Assembly (NCBI GenBank): GCA_013115125.1
Contig: JABANN010000366.1
Span: 1 to 34,904 of the forward strand
Direction of reading: 5' to 3'
Source of the DNA: Perkinsus olseni
Taxonomy: Eukaryota > Perkinsozoa > Perkinsida
Length of the DNA: 34,904 bases
Under the pieces are notes generated by a model. That model ran no database searches. It was not told where the DNA came from and saw nothing but the letters and a program-made list of their open reading frames with translations. A program made the translations under genes and the position numbers. This document shows, piece by piece, positions 32,555-34,904 of this stretch. Positions within the stretch are counted from its first letter, which is position 1; the number at the start of each line of letters is the position of its first letter.

Positions 32555-32971
32555 ATGCCACCTGAGCAGTTCATCATCGGAGCTTCAGCTGCTATCGCTG
32601 TTGCATTGCTCGCAAAGCCGACCTTGAGTAGAGCGGTGAAAACAGTGGCCTCGCATCATTGCAAGAACGTAGATGTAGGAACGCACTCCGGGCGCCTCTA
32701 CTCTTCTTGGTAGTGGTCTCAATTCTCACCGTCTATCGTGCCTTGCAGGTATAGCTGTAGAAATACTGCGGTATTTAGATAACCGTCTTCTCACACCTAC
32801 TTGCGTCGTTCTCAGGACTATCCTCCACAGAAGCCCTCTCGTTTTCACTTTGTAGACAACACTACTGAGTGTTCTTACGGCAACGGCCTGGTCAGAGGAG
32901 AGCATATTGCATTATTGAAGGTATACGTCGATGAAAACGCGGTAGAAACCGAGTGGATTTATTGCCCCTAG
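32555..32971 (+). CDS. Short secreted protein, likely truncated paralogue of the next gene
   Basis: Exon 1 is 32555-32668 (114 nt, MPPEQFIIGASAAIAVALLA, a signal peptide). A 147-nt GT-AG intron follows, then exon 2 (32816-32971), ending in TAG, for 89 residues. The gene at 33644 also has a 114-nt phase-0 first exon, with a similar start (MSPKQVFVGTAAAAAAVFF). Past the signal, CSYGNGLVRGEHIALLK then VYVDENAVETEWIYCP aligns by eye with CFYTDALADSPTLFLWVKED then GLATSNINCP of the neighbour. The open frame stops right after the shared Cys-Pro, where the neighbour continues for about 150 residues. It may be a genuine short form or a decayed copy. Confidence 0.55.
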
Positions 32972-33643
32972 ATTGATGGGCAACACAAACCATTTGAGGC
33001 GGCGTGAGACTCGACTCATTGATGTCGTCGATTCTGCACTGCTCTTTCCATGATGCAGTTGCTCGGGGCCTACAGCCCTCGTGGTGTATAGGTTAGTTCC
33101 CCACTTCGATGCTCACCCTCTTGAGGGCACTGGACTAAATCCTCTCGAACCCATCGATAACGGTTCAAGCAGGTGATCCGTCAGCTGCTCTTATGGAGCA
33201 GGTTTGGCCGATGTTCTTGCGGCGGGTGGGCAAAGAACCGCCGCGAGCTCGTGCACCATTACTCTGCTCGGACCGATCTATATCCCGTTGCATCGTGCCA
33301 TACAGTGGCTTAGCTTTGAAGGCCAGCTAGGGCGCCGCCTTAGCGTTATCACCATCCCGAAGGCTCTCGTTCGCCCCACTTGGCGAGCGACAGATCCTTT
33401 TTTCGGGCGAAGTTCGAATTTCCCCTCGTTTTAGTCGGCTTATATAAGGGACCTATCCTCTATCTGGCAATTCCCGAATGTTGTCGGGTAATTGATTGCT
33501 GCTGAGCGACGGGAGGTTGATGTGCTAGGTCAACAATGCACTTTTTCCGGGTCTGTACCAGTGGGTCACTACCCAATAGCAGTAACAGCGGATATGATCC
33601 ACTTTTATGATGTTCTCATGCAGTGATCACGCTGAATAATAGA
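32972..33643. other. Intergenic region, no gene recognised
   Basis: A 672-nt gap between the two paralogous secreted-protein genes. A 76-codon plus-strand frame (33204-33434) has no true ATG start in good context and no recognisable motif. A TATATAAG sequence at about 33440-33447 lies some 200 nt before the next start codon and could be a TATA-like element, but this is weak. No further copy of the family is visible. Confidence 0.35.
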
Positions 33644-34587
33644 ATGTCGCCCAAACAAGTCTTCGTCGGAACTGCAGCTGCTGCCGCTGCCGTATTCTTT
33701 TCGGAGCTGCCCCTGGGGACTGCGAGCGGCGCAGTGGCCCGTCACGACCCGGACGGTGTAAGAATGAGAGGTCGGCTGATGTGTGCACTTGTATGAATGA
33801 GCGCCTGTGGCGTCTGAACCCTTCATCGTGCTTCACGGGTGTGACCCCTCTGCTTCCTTGCAAGCCAATACCTAACAACCGCCTGTTGAGCGTCCCACTC
33901 TCAGGGCTTTCCTCAACCGCAGACTCGAGGGACATACTTCGATGGAGTGAAGAAGGTTGCTCAGTGCTTTTATACTGATGCTCTCGCGGATAGTCCCACA
34001 CTATTCTTGTGGGTGAAGGAAGACGGATTAGCAACAAGTAACATCAACTGCCCCAAGACTGAAGCCAACAACGCCTCCAGGATGCGGTAAGTGATGATTG
34101 GAATGCCATTGTTACGCCATTCTGATTGCAATCTTATAGTTACTGGGACTCTTCCCACAACCTCTGGAGGTATGAACCTAAAAACCCCCCTATCGTGTAT
34201 ACATTCACGGGGCGTCCTCCATCCGGAACTGGACTCAACCCGCTCATGAACGTCGACATATCGGCCATGCGTGATGAGCTAAGTGAGCTTCTCGCGGCCG
34301 CTTGGGAAGTTGAGCTCACAAAAGACTTCCCTCACGGCTGGGCGACTGATGGGTACAAGGACTTGACGATCCCGGCCAAGCTAGACCTGATAAAAAAGTT
34401 AAGGAATGTTTGCCTAGCTGCTCGCACTGTACTGAAGGAGCACTTTGGCACCTATGGAAAAATGTGCGACGAGCATTCCAAGAACGCCAAGGAGGCCAAA
34501 GACACTGCTCACCGCTTAGAATGGCATTTCAAACCTGTCAAAGGATGGAATATGGTCGACATACGCGCCCCATACCTGGGTGAATGA
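33644..34587 (+). CDS. Secreted protein, three exons, 241 residues
   Basis: Exons 33644-33757, 33923-34086 and 34140-34587 join to 726 nt (241 codons plus TGA) through introns of 165 and 53 nt (GT-AG; phases 0 and 2). The start MSPKQVFVGTAAAAAAVFF is a clear signal peptide. The mature protein begins near ARHDPDGTRGTYFDG and has few Cys (QCFYTDA, NINCPK, CLAART, KMCDEH). The last exon is helical and charged (VDISAMRDELSELLAAAWEV, IPAKLDLIKKLRN). No enzyme motif is seen. It is paralogous to the shorter gene at 32555 by exon structure and sequence. From memory it resembles perkinsid-specific secreted proteins; an extracellular or host-facing role is only inferred. Confidence 0.75.
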
Positions 34588-34697
34588 GGGCGTTTGGTCG
34601 GATACCCACTCATATATGGCTGTTGTTCATAATAATATCTACTTGCTATTAATTCACCGACGTTAATGGCCTTGACGGAAACATGATTTTGTTAGTG

Positions 34698-34750
34698 ATG
34701 ATGATTATGACGAGGGCTCCTCTTTCCATGACGATGATTACGATGATGTA
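34698..34750 (+). repeat. GAT/GAC-rich simple sequence
   Basis: A stretch of imperfect GATGAT and GACGAT triplets (around 34698-34711 and 34729-34750) lies downstream of the last gene. It could encode Asp runs but is not in an open frame with a start. It is probably simple-sequence DNA in the 3' flank. Confidence 0.55.
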
Positions 34751-34802
34751 GTTGTTGTGTGATGGCCCTGGGCTCTTGTGTCTACACCATTTCCAGACCT
34801 AC

Positions 34803-34904
34803 TTAGTAAAACCCCAGAGCAATTTAATAAAGCCCAGAGCAAATTAGTATAACCCCAAAGCAATTTGATTTTATGAAAGACCAATTTAGTAGAGCCCCTA
34901 AAAA
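34803..34904 (+). repeat. Degenerate ~21-bp tandem repeat at the window edge
   Basis: Five head-to-tail units start at 34803, 34824, 34844, 34865 and 34886, each 19-21 nt, with consensus TTAGTAAAACCCCAGAGC plus AAT. The fourth unit is the most diverged. The array runs off the end of the window, so its full length is unknown. It is AT-rich and noncoding; it could be a minisatellite or the edge of a dispersed repeat. Confidence 0.75.

Noticed and set aside
32245-32577. 110-codon minus-strand frame
   Set aside because: Its start lies inside the signal-peptide exon of the plus-strand gene at 32555 and its composition is unremarkable.
1-34904. Retroelement, virus-like element or other transposon
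   Set aside because: I saw no reverse transcriptase, integrase, transposase or capsid-like motif and no terminal repeats. Exon-rich host genes explain the suspicious regions.

Overview
The window looks like nuclear DNA of a protist, most likely a perkinsid alveolate (Perkinsus-like). The evidence is eukaryotic gene structure with very many tiny GT-AG introns, often 44-48 nt, secreted Cys-bearing proteins without obvious outside relatives, an alveolate-type multipass protein with a TIR-like motif, and one very large secreted protein built from animal-like adhesion domains. The genus is inferred from recalled family resemblance; nothing was searched. Single open frames describe most genes badly. 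Joining exons at GT-AG sites with matching phase turns apparently broken ORFs into clean genes.

Left part (1-7739): noncoding or unassigned DNA to 1692; a small two-exon minus-strand gene (1693-2299); a four-exon plus-strand gene for a 357-residue protein with a signal-like start (2918-4187); and an intronless minus-strand gene for a 580-residue membrane protein with a 25-Gln tract and a TIR-like core (4574-6316). The interval before the next gene holds a decayed tRNA-like sequence (6851-6921).

Middle (7740-17598):, all plus strand: a Sec14/CRAL-TRIO lipid-transfer protein in at least ten exons (7740-10047); a many-exon gene of unknown function (10239 to about 13129) followed by exons of an unknown C-terminus (to 14216), perhaps the same gene; and a WLM-family zinc metalloprotease (Wss1-like) with an intact HExxHxxxxxH site and a SUMO-interaction-like motif (14915-17598).

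Right part (17911-34904), all plus strand: a gene of about 14 kb for a secreted mosaic protein of FN3, PA14 and filamin/Ig-like domains. At least 35 introns were located. Two of its introns carry complete same-strand tRNA genes, tRNA-Val(TAC) and tRNA-Thr(TGT), and a third, 48-nt intron is made almost entirely of the 3' end of a tRNA. Downstream lie three small secreted-protein genes; two of these (32555-32971 and 33644-34587) are tandem paralogues. The window ends in a roughly 21-bp degenerate tandem repeat.

No LTR element, virus-like element, CRISPR array or insertion sequence was recognised. The most unusual signal is the repeated link between tRNA sequence and the introns of one giant gene.
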